Source: Hymenobacter sp. DG01 (GTDB taxonomy: Bacteria > Bacteroidota > Bacteroidia > Cytophagales > Hymenobacteraceae). From it: a stretch of DNA of 64,000 nucleotides. Both the position numbers and the translations under genes were made by a program. The stretch covers positions 1,612,001 through 1,676,000 of the forward strand of contig NZ_CP040936.1 in the NCBI RefSeq assembly GCF_006352025.1, read 5' to 3'. Below are positions 1-8,552 of the stretch, piece by piece (positions within the stretch are counted from its first letter, which is position 1; each line of letters begins with the position of its first letter). The notes under the pieces were generated by a model that was not told where the DNA came from, searched no databases, and saw only the letters and a program-made list of their open reading frames with translations.

Positions 1-35
1 CAATTTTCGTTTGGCAGCGGTAAACCAGCGTTCCG

Positions 36-719
36 ATGAAATGTATTCTGCTCACTTTTCTGCTGCTGGTGGTTGGCGGCGCTGCTTTCGGGCAAGCTAC
101 CACGAAAGCCTACCCTCTAACTAAAACCACCGGCCTCCAGCCAATCCGGGTGCGGTTGGGGCCCGCCGTTTATGAGGGCAAAAAGTCCGTTATGGTCCTC
201 GATACGGCCCGGGGCATCAGCTCGGAGCTGAAGTACGCCAGGCTGACCGATGCTTCTTTTCATAACGGCACCATTGAGGTAGAGCTGGCGGGTAAGCCTT
301 CCGGCAAGGCTGGCGCTACGGCCCGGGGCTTTGTGGGCATTGCCTTTCGCATTGATGAGCAGAACACGGCCTTTGAGTGCATTTATCTGCGTCCTACCAA
401 CGGCCGGGCCGAAGCCCAGGTGCGCCGCAACCACTCCGTGCAGTATATTTCCTACCCCCACTACCCCTGAGAAAAGCTCCGCCAGGAAAGCCCCGAGAAG
501 TATGAGTCCTACGTGGATTTGGAGGTAGGCAAGTGGACTAAGGTGAAGATTGTGGTGCAGGACGCTACTGCCCGGCTCTACGTGCACGGAGCCGCTCAGC
601 CTACCCTGCTGGTGCTGGACTTAAAGCACGGCCCGGCCCAGCGGGGCGGCATTGGCCTCTGGATTGGCTCCGGCACGGAGGCCTACTTCCGGAACTTGGT
701 AGTAACCCCGGCGAAGTAA
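36..719 (+). pseudogene. Secreted ConA/LamG-like protein interrupted by an in-frame TGA
   Basis: Reading from the ATG at 36 gives a signal peptide (hydrophobic residues 4-19, ending GAAFGQ), then a beta-rich domain resembling the concanavalin-A-like fold of the DUF1080/3-keto-disaccharide hydrolase group. A TGA lies at 468-470. After it the same frame stays open to the TAA at 717-719 and continues the same domain (EKLRQESPEKYESYVDLEVG, then KWTKVKI and GIGLWIGSG). Because the frame does not change, this is a nonsense change rather than a frameshift. Relatives, as I remember them, have Trp here, so one TGG-to-TGA change would explain it. The family assignment is moderate. A sequencing error or readthrough cannot be excluded. 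No partner gene is visible on the left edge. Confidence 0.7.
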
Positions 720-760
720 GAAAGGCTACCTGTATCTCCCTACCCTCTTCATGATGCTGA

Positions 761-817
761 AAAGAGTAGCGGCTCTGAATGACGCCAGTAAATACGTCAT
801 TCAGAGCCGCTGCTCTT
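761..817. terminator. Bidirectional terminator-like hairpin between convergent genes
   Basis: The arms at 761-784 and 795-817 pair over about 23 bases with one mismatch around a 10-base loop. They are flanked by A-rich sequence on the left and T-rich on the right, so the hairpin can end both the broken gene at 36-719 and the DUF808 gene on the minus strand. Confidence 0.8.
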
Positions 818-879
818 TGCTTATGGTAGGCTCACGCTCCGCAGCGCGTGGGCACTGGCTGGGGTGCCAGTGCCGTAGG

Positions 880-1818
880 TTATGCTGTGTGCGCCTCTGT
901 TTTCTTGGGCAATACTTTCTTCACCAGTCCCACTATCTTTTCAATTACGAAGCCCACCATCAGCCCGAAGATTCCGCAGGCCAGCACCTTGACCAGCCAG
1001 GCCACAGCCGGTATATTAGCCAGCGACTCTTCCAAATCGTGCAGCAGGTGGGCGGTAAATGGAATACCGTGAGCAATGATTTCGGCGCCTACCCACAGCA
1101 TGGCTGCCGTACCTACGTAGCTCAGAATCTGCAGAAAGCGGGGCATAAACTTCACGAGGCCGCGCCCGAATTTCCGGGTAGCGGGGCCGTATGACTCGCC
1201 GGCCAGGTGCAGGCCAATGTCATCGGCCTTCACAATCAGGCCCACAAAACCGTACACGGCAACGGTAATGAATACGGCCACGGCCAGCATCACCAGCACC
1301 TGGTTGAGAATGGGTTGCTCGGTTACCTGGCTGTAGGCAATGGCCATAATTTCGGCCGACAGAATAATATCGGTTCTGACGGCACCTGCTACTCGCTCTT
1401 TCTCTAACTCCTCGGGGGTAATGGCCTTTACCTCTTCGCTTTCCGGATTTACCTCATGGTGCTTGCTGAACATGGAGTGTACCTTCTCGTACCCCTCGAA
1501 GCACAGGAAAGCCCCACCCATCATGAGAATGGGCGTAATGGCCCAGGGGGCAAAGTAGCCCAGCACCAGCGCCGCCGGACTCAGGATAAGAATCTTATTA
1601 ATGAGGGACTTTTTGGCAATCTGGTAGATGATGGACAGCTCGCGGGAAGGGTCTAGCCCCACCACGTACTTGGGCGTCACGGCTGTGTCGTCAATTACGA
1701 TGCCGGACACCTTGCCGGTGGTTTTGGCTACCTGCGCCGGCACGTCGTCGAGGCTGGCGGCGCTGACTTTCACCAGGGCCGAAATATCATCTAGTAAAGC
1801 AAAAAATCCTGAAGGCAT
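880..1818 (-). CDS. DUF808 family inner-membrane protein (YedI-like)
   Basis: The 312-residue product opens with MPSGFFALLDDIS and a soluble stretch containing DDTAVTPKYVVG, as in YedI/DUF808 proteins. It then has about five hydrophobic segments, including LILSPAALVLGYFAPW, PILMMGGAFLCFEGYEK and a glycine-rich final helix GIFGLMVGFVIEKIVG. Length and order fit the family, whose function is unknown. It ends convergently with the preceding gene at a shared hairpin. Family recognition is firm; no role can be inferred from its neighbours. Confidence 0.85.
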   Translation of the reverse strand: MPSGFFALLDDISALVKVSAASLDDVPAQVAKTTGKVSGIVIDDTAVTPKYVVGLDPSRELSIIYQIAKKSLINKILILSPAALVLGYFAPWAITPILMMGGAFLCFEGYEKVHSMFSKHHEVNPESEEVKAITPEELEKERVAGAVRTDIILSAEIMAIAYSQVTEQPILNQVLVMLAVAVFITVAVYGFVGLIVKADDIGLHLAGESYGPATRKFGRGLVKFMPRFLQILSYVGTAAMLWVGAEIIAHGIPFTAHLLHDLEESLANIPAVAWLVKVLACGIFGLMVGFVIEKIVGLVKKVLPKKTEAHTA

Positions 1819-1947
1819 AGGGTAAGTGGTGCGCTGTTTTTGTTTGGGAGAAGCAACCGGGCTTCTTTGTATGCTATGATTGAGGCGGCAAGCTACGGGA
1901 AACTGAACGAGGTAGCCGCATGGTGGGCTGCCGGCGGGGCCCGCGGC

Positions 1948-4038
1948 CTACCCCTGCTGGCTCTGGATAGCCGTGATGATGACCGTGTTATACACATCGT
2001 CCACGGTGCAGCCGCGGCTGAGGTCGTTTACGGGTTTGTTCAGGCCCTGCAGTACCGGCCCGATAGCCAGGGCCCCGGTTTCGCGCTGCACGGCTTTGTA
2101 GGTATTGTTGCCCGTGTTAAGGTCGGGGAAGATGAGCACGCTGGCCTGACCGGCCACTTCGGAGTCGGGCAGCTTCTGGCGACCCACGATGGGGTCCACG
2201 GCGGCATCGTACTGAATCGGGCCATCCACCTTCAGGTCGGGGCGCTTCTGGCGAACCAGCTCGGTGGCTTGGCGCACCTTCTCCACATCGGCCCCCGCCC
2301 CGGACGTGCCGGAGGAGTAAGACAGCATGGCAATGCGGGGCTCAATGCCGAAGGCCTGGCTGCTCTCGGCCGAGGAAATGGCAATTTCCGCGAGCTGCTC
2401 GGCCGTGGGGTTGGGGTTCACGGCGCAGTCGCCGAATACGGCCACGCGGTCGGGCAGGCACATAAAGAACACCGACGACACCACCGACACGCCCGGCTTT
2501 GTTTTGATAAACTGCAGGGCCGGCCGGATGGTGTGCTGGGTGGTATGCACCGCCCCCGATACCATGCCGTCGGCGTGGCCCTGGTGCACCATCATGCTCC
2601 CAAAATACGATACGTCGCGCATCATGTCACGGGCCATATCTTCGTTCACGCCCTTGCTGCGGCGCAGCTCATAGAAGGCCTGCACGTAGCCGGGGTAGTA
2701 ATCGGAATTGACTGGGTCGAGCACCTGCAGATGCTCGCCTACCGGCAGATTTAGGCCCAACCGCTTAGCCGAAGCTGCTACTTCCTGGGGGTTGCCGAGA
2801 ATGGTTAGGTCCACGATATCCTGGTGTAGGAGCAAGGCCGCGGCGCGCAGAATCCGGTCGTCGTTGCCTTCGGGCAGCACAATGTGCTGGCGCTTCCGCT
2901 TGGCCCACTGCAGCAGTCGGTACTGGAACATGTGGGGCGTGATGCCCTCGGGCTGGTAGCTCACCATACGCTCCTGCAGGGCCCGCACATCCACGTAGCG
3001 CTCAAATGTTTGGATAGCCAGCTGAATCTTCTGCGGATTATCGGGCGAGATGCGCGACTTGATGGCTCCTACCCTCGTGCTCGTCTCGAAGGTGCCGGTG
3101 GGCACGGCCAGAATGGGCACTACCGTCTGCAGGCCTTCAATCAGGCGAAGCACCGGCTCCTCCGGCTCCGAGCCGGCCGTGAGCACAATGCCGGCCACCC
3201 GGGGGTAGCTGGCCGACAGGTTGGCCTGTAGCGCCCCGATAATGATGTCGCCCCGGTCGCCGGGGGTTACGATGAGCACGTTTTCCTTGAGGTAGTTCAG
3301 GAAGTTGGGCAGCTGCATGGCCCCAATCACGTAGTTATCTACCTGGTTGCCCAGCTCCGCCTCGCCCAGCAGCAGCCTACCCCCCAGTCCCTCGTGAATC
3401 TCGCGCATGGTGGGGTGGAGCAGGTTTCTATCTTCCGGGATGACGGCCAGCAGCACTTCCTGGGGCAGCTGGGTGCGCAGCAGCTCGCGCACGTCCTCCA
3501 CCTGCTCGGGCCGGACACGGTTGGCTACGGCGGCCAGCACCTGCACCTCGCGGGCCTCGAAGCTGCGCAGCACCGTCAGCACTGCACTAACCACCTGAGC
3601 CGTCGTTTTGCCCTCGCCCGACACGACCATAATCACGGGTACGCCCAGGTTTTTGGCGATGGAGACGTTGGCATCAAACTCAAACGCGGCGCCGGGCCCC
3701 ACGAAGTCGCTGCCCTCCACCACCGTGAAGTCGTACTGCTCCTCCAGCTGCTTGTACTTGTGAATGACGGTGTCAATCAGCTCGCCTTGGGCGTCGGCTT
3801 CCAGCAGGCGCAGGGCTTCGGGACGGGTGTAGGCAAAGGTATCTTCGTAAGCCAGTGGGAGCTTGAAGTAGCTGAGCACGGTAGCAATGTGCGGGTCCTG
3901 GGGCTGGTCGCCGGCAATGATGGGCTTGAAGTAGCCAACCCGTTGGGCCTGGCCCAGCAGCAGATTTACCAGGCCCAGGGCCAGCACAGATTTGCCGCTG
4001 TACGGCTCGGCGGAGGCAATAAAGACGGTTTTGGTCAT
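1948..4038 (-). CDS. pta: Phosphate acetyltransferase (long form)
   Basis: The enzyme interconverts acetyl-CoA and acetyl phosphate in the cytoplasm. The 696 residues show the long three-part form: an N-terminal P-loop domain related to dethiobiotin synthetase (SAEPYSGKSVLALGL near residue 10), a central DRTGG domain (TPGDRGDIIIGAL), and the C-terminal catalytic PTA domain starting near HIVLPEGNDDRIL and containing SYSSGTSGAG. Its usual partner, acetate kinase, is not adjacent or elsewhere in the window. The ATG at 4038 is the natural start because the P-loop begins directly after it. A TAnnCTTG box lies about 90 bases upstream. Confidence 0.96.
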   Translation of the reverse strand: MTKTVFIASAEPYSGKSVLALGLVNLLLGQAQRVGYFKPIIAGDQPQDPHIATVLSYFKLPLAYEDTFAYTRPEALRLLEADAQGELIDTVIHKYKQLEEQYDFTVVEGSDFVGPGAAFEFDANVSIAKNLGVPVIMVVSGEGKTTAQVVSAVLTVLRSFEAREVQVLAAVANRVRPEQVEDVRELLRTQLPQEVLLAVIPEDRNLLHPTMREIHEGLGGRLLLGEAELGNQVDNYVIGAMQLPNFLNYLKENVLIVTPGDRGDIIIGALQANLSASYPRVAGIVLTAGSEPEEPVLRLIEGLQTVVPILAVPTGTFETSTRVGAIKSRISPDNPQKIQLAIQTFERYVDVRALQERMVSYQPEGITPHMFQYRLLQWAKRKRQHIVLPEGNDDRILRAAALLLHQDIVDLTILGNPQEVAASAKRLGLNLPVGEHLQVLDPVNSDYYPGYVQAFYELRRSKGVNEDMARDMMRDVSYFGSMMVHQGHADGMVSGAVHTTQHTIRPALQFIKTKPGVSVVSSVFFMCLPDRVAVFGDCAVNPNPTAEQLAEIAISSAESSQAFGIEPRIAMLSYSSGTSGAGADVEKVRQATELVRQKRPDLKVDGPIQYDAAVDPIVGRQKLPDSEVAGQASVLIFPDLNTGNNTYKAVQRETGALAIGPVLQGLNKPVNDLSRGCTVDDVYNTVIITAIQSQQG

Positions 4039-4128
4039 ACCGAAACGGAGGTAGAGGCCAACTGCACCTAAGCGGCAGCGGGCATTTTCGGGGTAGAGTG
4101 GAGCTAGTGCCTACGCAGGCGGCCCGTG

Positions 4129-4136
4129 CAAGGATA
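4129..4136 (-). promoter_or_regulatory. Promoter-like -7 box for pta
   Basis: The minus strand reads TATCCTTG, close to the Bacteroidota consensus TAnnTTTG. It lies about 90 bases before the pta ATG. A short GCCT/AGGC stem (4109-4120) follows. No clear -33 TTTG is present. Confidence 0.4.
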
Positions 4137-4359
4137 AGACTCCTGCGCGGAATGGGAGCCGTAACTGCTGTCGTTTGGGCAATTTCCTGATCAGAATCAT
4201 CCAAGTGCCGGACCCCGCTGTACTCGCCTGCCTGGGTCAAGCACCATCTGATACTTGAGCAAAACGCTTCCATTTCTATATTCCGGCACATGAAATGCTT
4301 GGGCCCTAGCCCAACCGCAGTGGCGGCTGTTTCACGTTCTTGCAGTGTACCAGTTCTGC

Positions 4360-4367
4360 TACCTTCG
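4360..4367 (+). promoter_or_regulatory. Promoter-like -7 box for the nuclease gene
   Basis: TACCTTCG differs by one base from TAnnTTTG and lies 22 bases before the ATG at 4390. A TTG at 4340-4342 is 17 bases upstream, slightly short of the usual 19-21. Confidence 0.4.
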
Positions 4368-4389
4368 CCCGGCAGATTTCTTTTCTCTT

Positions 4390-5868
4390 ATGCGTCGCTT
4401 CTCTCTCCCCCTGTTCTCCGGCCTCTTGCTCAGCCTTACGGCCCTGGGCTGCTCGCAAAACTCCCGCGAAACCTCCCGCCCTACCACCGCTCCTGGTGCC
4501 GACGCGCCACCCGCCATTCCGCTAGAAACTGGCGCAGCTGCTATAGTTCAGGGCGCCGGCCGCTTCCCCGAAACTTTTGAGGATGCCGACAAAGGCGCCT
4601 ACGCCACCGCCGACGAAAACCTGACCACCGGCTCCTGGCACTTCGAGGACGCCCTGATTGGCTCTTCGGATGAAGACCACAAAAACGGCCAGCACGCCGC
4701 CCGTCTGCGCGGCCAGGGTCGTCTGCGCATGAACTTCGACGCGCCCCGCGGGGTGCAAACCATTCGCATTAAAAGCGCCGCCTACGGCAATGACCCGGCC
4801 AGCACCTGGGAGCTGTGGGGCAGCGTGGACGGGGGCCGCAGCTTCCGCCGCATCGGGCAGCCCGTGAAGGTGCAGGGCCCGCGCCTGCTCACTACCACAT
4901 TTCAGGGCGGAGCCGCGGGTAGCCTACGCCTGGAAATCCGCAAAACCGATGGTGGCAAGGGCCGACTGAACATCGACGACATTGCCCTGGAAATGGCCAG
5001 CGGCGCGGCGGCTTCGGGCGGTTCGGTAGCTACCAGCCCTACCCCCTCCCCGGCACCGAAACCTTCCGGTTCGCAAGTCCCGTCTTCCTCCGGTCCGCAG
5101 GCCGGGCAGCGCGACGATAACATGGCCCTGGGCAACCCCAGCGGCGCCACGGCCAACGTGAACATGCCCACTAATTACCTGTTGGTGAAGCCCCAGTTTG
5201 CCATCGGCTATAACGCCCAGCGTGGCACGCCTACCTGGGTGAGCTGGCACCTGAGCCGGGCCTGGATGGGCGAGGCCCCGCGCCAGGACGACTTCCGCCC
5301 CGACCCCGCCCTACCCCGCCAGTTCTACCAGGTTACGCGCAGCTCCTACTCGGGCTCCGGCTTCGACAAAGGCCACAACTGCCCTTCCGCCGACCGCACC
5401 ACTGACCTCGACGACAACTCGGCGACCTTCCTGATGACCAACATGATTCCGCAGGCCGGCAACAACAACCAGCGCACCTGGAGCAGCCTGGAGGAGTGGA
5501 CCCGCGACCAGGTGCGCCAGGGCCAGGAAGTCTATGTCATCATGGGCAGCTACGGCAAGGGCGGCACCGGCCAGAACGGCAAAATGACGACCATCGACCA
5601 GGGTCGCGTGACGGTACCGGCCCGCGTCTGGAAAGTACTAGTGATTCTGCCCGAGGGCACCAACGACATCCAGCGCATTGCTGCCGGCCAGGCCCGCATT
5701 GTGGCCGTAGATACGCCCAACGACCAATCCGTCAGCCCCGACTGGAGCCGCTACCGCGTGAGTGTGGATGCCATTGAAGCTGCCTCGGGCCTCGACCTGC
5801 TCAGCAAGCTACCCCTGGCGGCGCAGGAAAAGCTGGAAGCCCAGGTAGATACCCGCCCAACCAAGTAG
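4390..5868 (+). CDS. Secreted lipoprotein DNA/RNA non-specific endonuclease (NUC family)
   Basis: The 492-residue product starts at the ATG at 4390, which gives a lipoprotein signal ending LTALGC (Cys21); an upstream in-frame ATG at 4345 would spoil it. Residues about 60-205 look like a beta-sandwich carbohydrate- or ligand-binding domain (WELWGSVDGGRSFRRIG). A Pro/Ser linker (about 207-245) follows, then a NUC domain of the NucA/EndoG type: GFDKGHNCPSADRT with catalytic His329, and a metal/active-site region PQAGNNNQRTWSSLEEW. The canonical DRGH reads DKGH here. Such enzymes cut DNA and RNA without sequence preference; the lipid anchor places it outside the cytoplasm, for scavenging or competition. 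A NuiA-like inhibitor domain is encoded 2.7 kb downstream on the other strand. Confidence 0.92.
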   Translation: MRRFSLPLFSGLLLSLTALGCSQNSRETSRPTTAPGADAPPAIPLETGAAAIVQGAGRFPETFEDADKGAYATADENLTTGSWHFEDALIGSSDEDHKNGQHAARLRGQGRLRMNFDAPRGVQTIRIKSAAYGNDPASTWELWGSVDGGRSFRRIGQPVKVQGPRLLTTTFQGGAAGSLRLEIRKTDGGKGRLNIDDIALEMASGAAASGGSVATSPTPSPAPKPSGSQVPSSSGPQAGQRDDNMALGNPSGATANVNMPTNYLLVKPQFAIGYNAQRGTPTWVSWHLSRAWMGEAPRQDDFRPDPALPRQFYQVTRSSYSGSGFDKGHNCPSADRTTDLDDNSATFLMTNMIPQAGNNNQRTWSSLEEWTRDQVRQGQEVYVIMGSYGKGGTGQNGKMTTIDQGRVTVPARVWKVLVILPEGTNDIQRIAAGQARIVAVDTPNDQSVSPDWSRYRVSVDAIEAASGLDLLSKLPLAAQEKLEAQVDTRPTK

Positions 5869-6018
5869 CCTGCTTCGCGCAGGTCGGGTTGCCGATGCGG
5901 CTATATCTCGGCAGCAACATCAGCAGGGGGTATGCGCACTACGGGGCACCTGGAAATTGTTTTTTTGCTTTCCTGATCTTTGCTCTAGGTACGTTTCCCA
6001 CCGCGCCCACTCTGCTCC

Positions 6019-6025
6019 TACCTTG
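6019..6025 (+). promoter_or_regulatory. Promoter-like -7 box for the MFS gene
   Basis: TACCTTG (TAnnTTG variant) lies 75 bases before the ATG at 6100, with TTTC 22 bases upstream at 5993-5996. The predicted start of the RNA falls next to the hairpin at 6035. Confidence 0.35.
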
Positions 6026-6034
6026 CCTGTCTCC

Positions 6035-6076
6035 CACCCATCATGCCCTCAAACAGGGGCTGATGGGTGTTTTTTT
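6035..6076 (+). terminator. Terminator-like hairpin in the MFS leader
   Basis: CACCCATCA-t-GCCC pairs with GGGC-TGATGGGTG, followed by seven T. It may end nuclease transcription (stop at 5868) or act as a leader attenuator for the MFS gene, because a promoter-like box lies just upstream at 6019. Confidence 0.65.
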
Positions 6077-6099
6077 GACCTGCCTATCACAACTCTACT

Positions 6100-7263
6100 A
6101 TGCTGACTCAAGCCTTCCCTACCCCTCAGCAACGTCCCCGAAGTACCCATCGTATGGCCGTTAGCGCCACCTTCCTGCTGCAGGGGCTATGCTTTTCTAC
6201 CTGGGCGGCGCGTATCCCTACGGTACAGCAGCAGCTGGGCCTTTCGGATACCGAGCTGGGTGGGGTGCTGCTGGCCGTGCCGGTGGGCTCTATGGCCTCC
6301 TTGCCGCTTTCGGGGTGGCTGGTGGCCCGCTATGGCAGCCGGCAGCTGACGGTGCTGGGCTTGTTTCTGTACGCCGCCTTCCTACCCCTGCTGGGGCTGG
6401 CAACCTCTGTTCCGGTGCTGCTGGGCGCCCTGGTTTTGTTTGGGCTAGCCAGCAACATGGCTAACATCAGCATCAACACCCAGGCCGTGGGTGTCGAGGC
6501 CCTCTACGACAAGTCCATCATGGCCCGGTTCCATGGACTCTGGAGCCTGGCGGGCTTTGCCGGGGCCGCCATTGGCTCCTTCATGATTTCGCACGCCATT
6601 GCGCCCCTACCTCACTTCCTGCTGATAGCAGCGCTAGTAATAGGAGGCTTGCTTACCGCCCGCCCCTTCCTGCTGCCCGCCGATGCACCGCGGGAAGCCG
6701 ACGCCCCCATTTTCGTGCTGCCCGATAAGTCGTTGCTCTTGCTGGGGGTGCTGGCTTTCTGCTCCCTGCTCTGCGAAGGCACTATGTTCGACTGGAGCGG
6801 GGTGTATTTCCGCAAGGTGGTGCAGGCCGATAAGGACCTGGTGGGGGTGGGCTTCGCGGCCTTCATGAGCACCATGGCCGCCGGCCGCTTTGTAGCCGAC
6901 TGGTTCACGGACCGGTTTGGCCGGCAGCGCACTCTGGTGCTGAGCGGTTTGCTGGAAGCGCTGGGCCTGGCCCTGGCTGTGCTGCTGCCCGGCGTGGTAC
7001 CGGCCACCGTGGGGTTCATGCTGGTGGGGCTGGGCGTATCGTCGGTGGTACCGCTGGTGTACGGGGCGGCGGGCCGGTCTAAAACGATGTCGCCGGGGGT
7101 GGCGCTGGCGGCAGTTTCCACGGTGGGTTTCGCCGGTTTTCTGCTGGGGCCGCCGGTTATTGGCCTCGTGGCCGGGGCTACCAGCCTGCGCGTGTCGTTT
7201 GGTCTCATTGCCCTGATGGGCCTGGCCGTGGCCGGGTTGGCGCGCCGGGCTGAGGTAGAGTAA
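6100..7263 (+). CDS. MFS transporter, YbjJ-like
   Basis: The 387-residue product has about twelve hydrophobic segments. The opening LLQGLCFSTWAARIPTVQQQ, the LSDTELGGVLL segment and the late GFLLGPPVIGLVAG motif match the YbjJ/fucose-permease-like branch of the major facilitator superfamily. The loop VARYGSRQL after helix 2 is the usual MFS signature region. The substrate is unknown. It is followed 104 bases later by an AI-2E-family gene on the same strand that has its own promoter-like box. Confidence 0.85.
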   Translation: MLTQAFPTPQQRPRSTHRMAVSATFLLQGLCFSTWAARIPTVQQQLGLSDTELGGVLLAVPVGSMASLPLSGWLVARYGSRQLTVLGLFLYAAFLPLLGLATSVPVLLGALVLFGLASNMANISINTQAVGVEALYDKSIMARFHGLWSLAGFAGAAIGSFMISHAIAPLPHFLLIAALVIGGLLTARPFLLPADAPREADAPIFVLPDKSLLLLGVLAFCSLLCEGTMFDWSGVYFRKVVQADKDLVGVGFAAFMSTMAAGRFVADWFTDRFGRQRTLVLSGLLEALGLALAVLLPGVVPATVGFMLVGLGVSSVVPLVYGAAGRSKTMSPGVALAAVSTVGFAGFLLGPPVIGLVAGATSLRVSFGLIALMGLAVAGLARRAEVE

Positions 7264-7337
7264 AACCGATGGCTGCCGCAATAGCTATTTCCGGGCATAT
7301 ATAGCGTGCTGCCACTATACTCCACAACTCAAATCCG

Positions 7338-7344
7338 TACTTTG
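7338..7344 (+). promoter_or_regulatory. Promoter-like -7 box for the AI-2E-family gene
   Basis: TACTTTG (TAnnTTG) followed by C lies 24 bases before the ATG at 7368. No convincing -33 element is visible. Confidence 0.4.
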
Positions 7345-7367
7345 CGGCTGCTTTCTTTGCTGCTGCC

Positions 7368-8456
7368 ATGTCTGCTTCCTCCCCTACCCCCGATACCAAC
7401 ATCTACACCCCGCGCCAGCAGTACGTGCTTCTGATTCTGTGCCTGGTGGGCATCAGCGTGCTGATTCTGGTGGGGCTGGGCAGCTACATCACGGCATTTC
7501 TGGGAGCGGGCATTTTGTTTGTGGTGTTCCGGCCCTGGTTTGTGGGGCTGGTGCACCGGCGGGGCTGGAACCGGCAGTTGGTAACGGTGGGACTCTTGGT
7601 GTTTGCCTTCGTGGTGATTATTCTGCCGTTCATGGCGCTGAGTCTGATGCTGGTGGACCGCATCCGCTTCTACGGCCAGGATACCAGCCAGATTATGGCG
7701 GTGCTGCACAAGATTGAGCAGAAAACCGGCTACACCTTCACCAACGAGCAAAGCGTCCGGACGCTGTTGCAGCAGGCTGTCAGCTGGCTGAGCCAGCGGC
7801 TGCCGTCCCTGGCCAGTGGGCTGCTGCACTTCACGGTTATCATTGGCCTGATGCTGTTTACGCTGTACTTCATGTTCACCCAGGAAGCCGGCTTTCTGCG
7901 CGGACTGCGGCGCTACCTCCCCTTCCGGCCCAGTACCCTGCACGAGCTCGGCGACTCCCTGAAAAACAACGTGAATGCCAACGTGCTCGGCCAGGCCCTC
8001 ATTGCACTGGTTCAGGCCATCCTGACGGGCGTAACGCTGCGGATTTTCGGCGTGCCTGATTCTACGTTCTGGGGGGTGGTGGCCTTCTTTATGGCATTTA
8101 TTCCGGTGCTGGGCACGCCACTGGTGTGGGGCCCGGCTGCCATCATCAAGCTAGCCCAGAACCAAACCACCCAGGGCGTGGGCATTCTGCTGGTCGGCGT
8201 TATCATCATCATGAACATCGACAACCTGCTGCGCATCCTGCTGGCTAAGCGTATCGGCGACATTCACCCCTTGATCACCCTGGCTGGGGTAGTATTAGGC
8301 GTCAACATTTTTGGTATTCTGGGGCTGGTGCTGGGCCCGCTGCTGCTCTCCTACTTCATCGTGCTCATCAAAGTATTTGAGCGCGAAAACCGCATCCTGC
8401 AGCGCTTGCGGGCGGGCAAGCCCGAACAGGATATGCTACCCCCAGCCAGCGGCTAG
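7368..8456 (+). CDS. AI-2E family membrane transporter (PerM/TqsA family)
   Basis: The 362-residue product has the family plan: paired N-terminal helices (VLLILCLVGISVLILVGLG), a soluble middle with GYTFTNEQSVRTLLQQAV, and a C-terminal group of helices with the conserved segments FMAFIPVLGTPLVWGPAAI and PLITLAGVVLGVNIFGILG. Members export small molecules or act as ion antiporters; the substrate here is not predictable. It ends at a strong hairpin shared with the convergent HIT-NuiA gene. Confidence 0.9.
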   Translation: MSASSPTPDTNIYTPRQQYVLLILCLVGISVLILVGLGSYITAFLGAGILFVVFRPWFVGLVHRRGWNRQLVTVGLLVFAFVVIILPFMALSLMLVDRIRFYGQDTSQIMAVLHKIEQKTGYTFTNEQSVRTLLQQAVSWLSQRLPSLASGLLHFTVIIGLMLFTLYFMFTQEAGFLRGLRRYLPFRPSTLHELGDSLKNNVNANVLGQALIALVQAILTGVTLRIFGVPDSTFWGVVAFFMAFIPVLGTPLVWGPAAIIKLAQNQTTQGVGILLVGVIIIMNIDNLLRILLAKRIGDIHPLITLAGVVLGVNIFGILGLVLGPLLLSYFIVLIKVFERENRILQRLRAGKPEQDMLPPASG

Positions 8457-8493
8457 AGCGCTCCATTGAAAGCCCCTACCCCTGTATAAACGC

Positions 8494-8529
8494 CAAAGGG
8501 TCGGCTTTGCAAGAAAAGCCGACCCTTTG
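8494..8529. terminator. Bidirectional terminator
   Basis: Perfect 15-base arms (8494-8508 and 8515-8529) surround a six-base loop between the convergent AI-2E-family and HIT-NuiA genes. The arms end in AAA on one side and TTT on the other. Confidence 0.85.
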
Positions 8530-8552
8530 TGCAACATGTGGTGCTGCCGGGC

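Larger units (their letters stand above)
4039..4389. other. Divergent intergenic region between pta and the nuclease gene
   Basis: No credible gene lies here. I see a promoter-like box for each flanking gene (4129-4136 minus and 4360-4367 plus) and a short palindrome at 4299-4314 (TTGGGC, four-base loop, GCCCAA). Open frames crossing the region have no domain-like sequence and overlap pta or the nuclease. Confidence 0.6.

Noticed and set aside
1840..2754. Long plus-strand open frame opposite pta
   Set aside because: It lies within the pta gene on the other strand, has a low-complexity His/Gly/Ala-rich sequence and no family motif. GC-rich genes give such antisense frames.
3773..4291. Minus-strand frame upstream of and overlapping pta
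   Set aside because: It overlaps the pta N-terminus in another frame and its sequence has no domain character; the true pta start at 4038 is clear from the P-loop.
4299..4314. Palindrome between pta and the nuclease gene as an operator
   Set aside because: It is only six bases per arm, has no second copy, and no regulator gene adjoins it.
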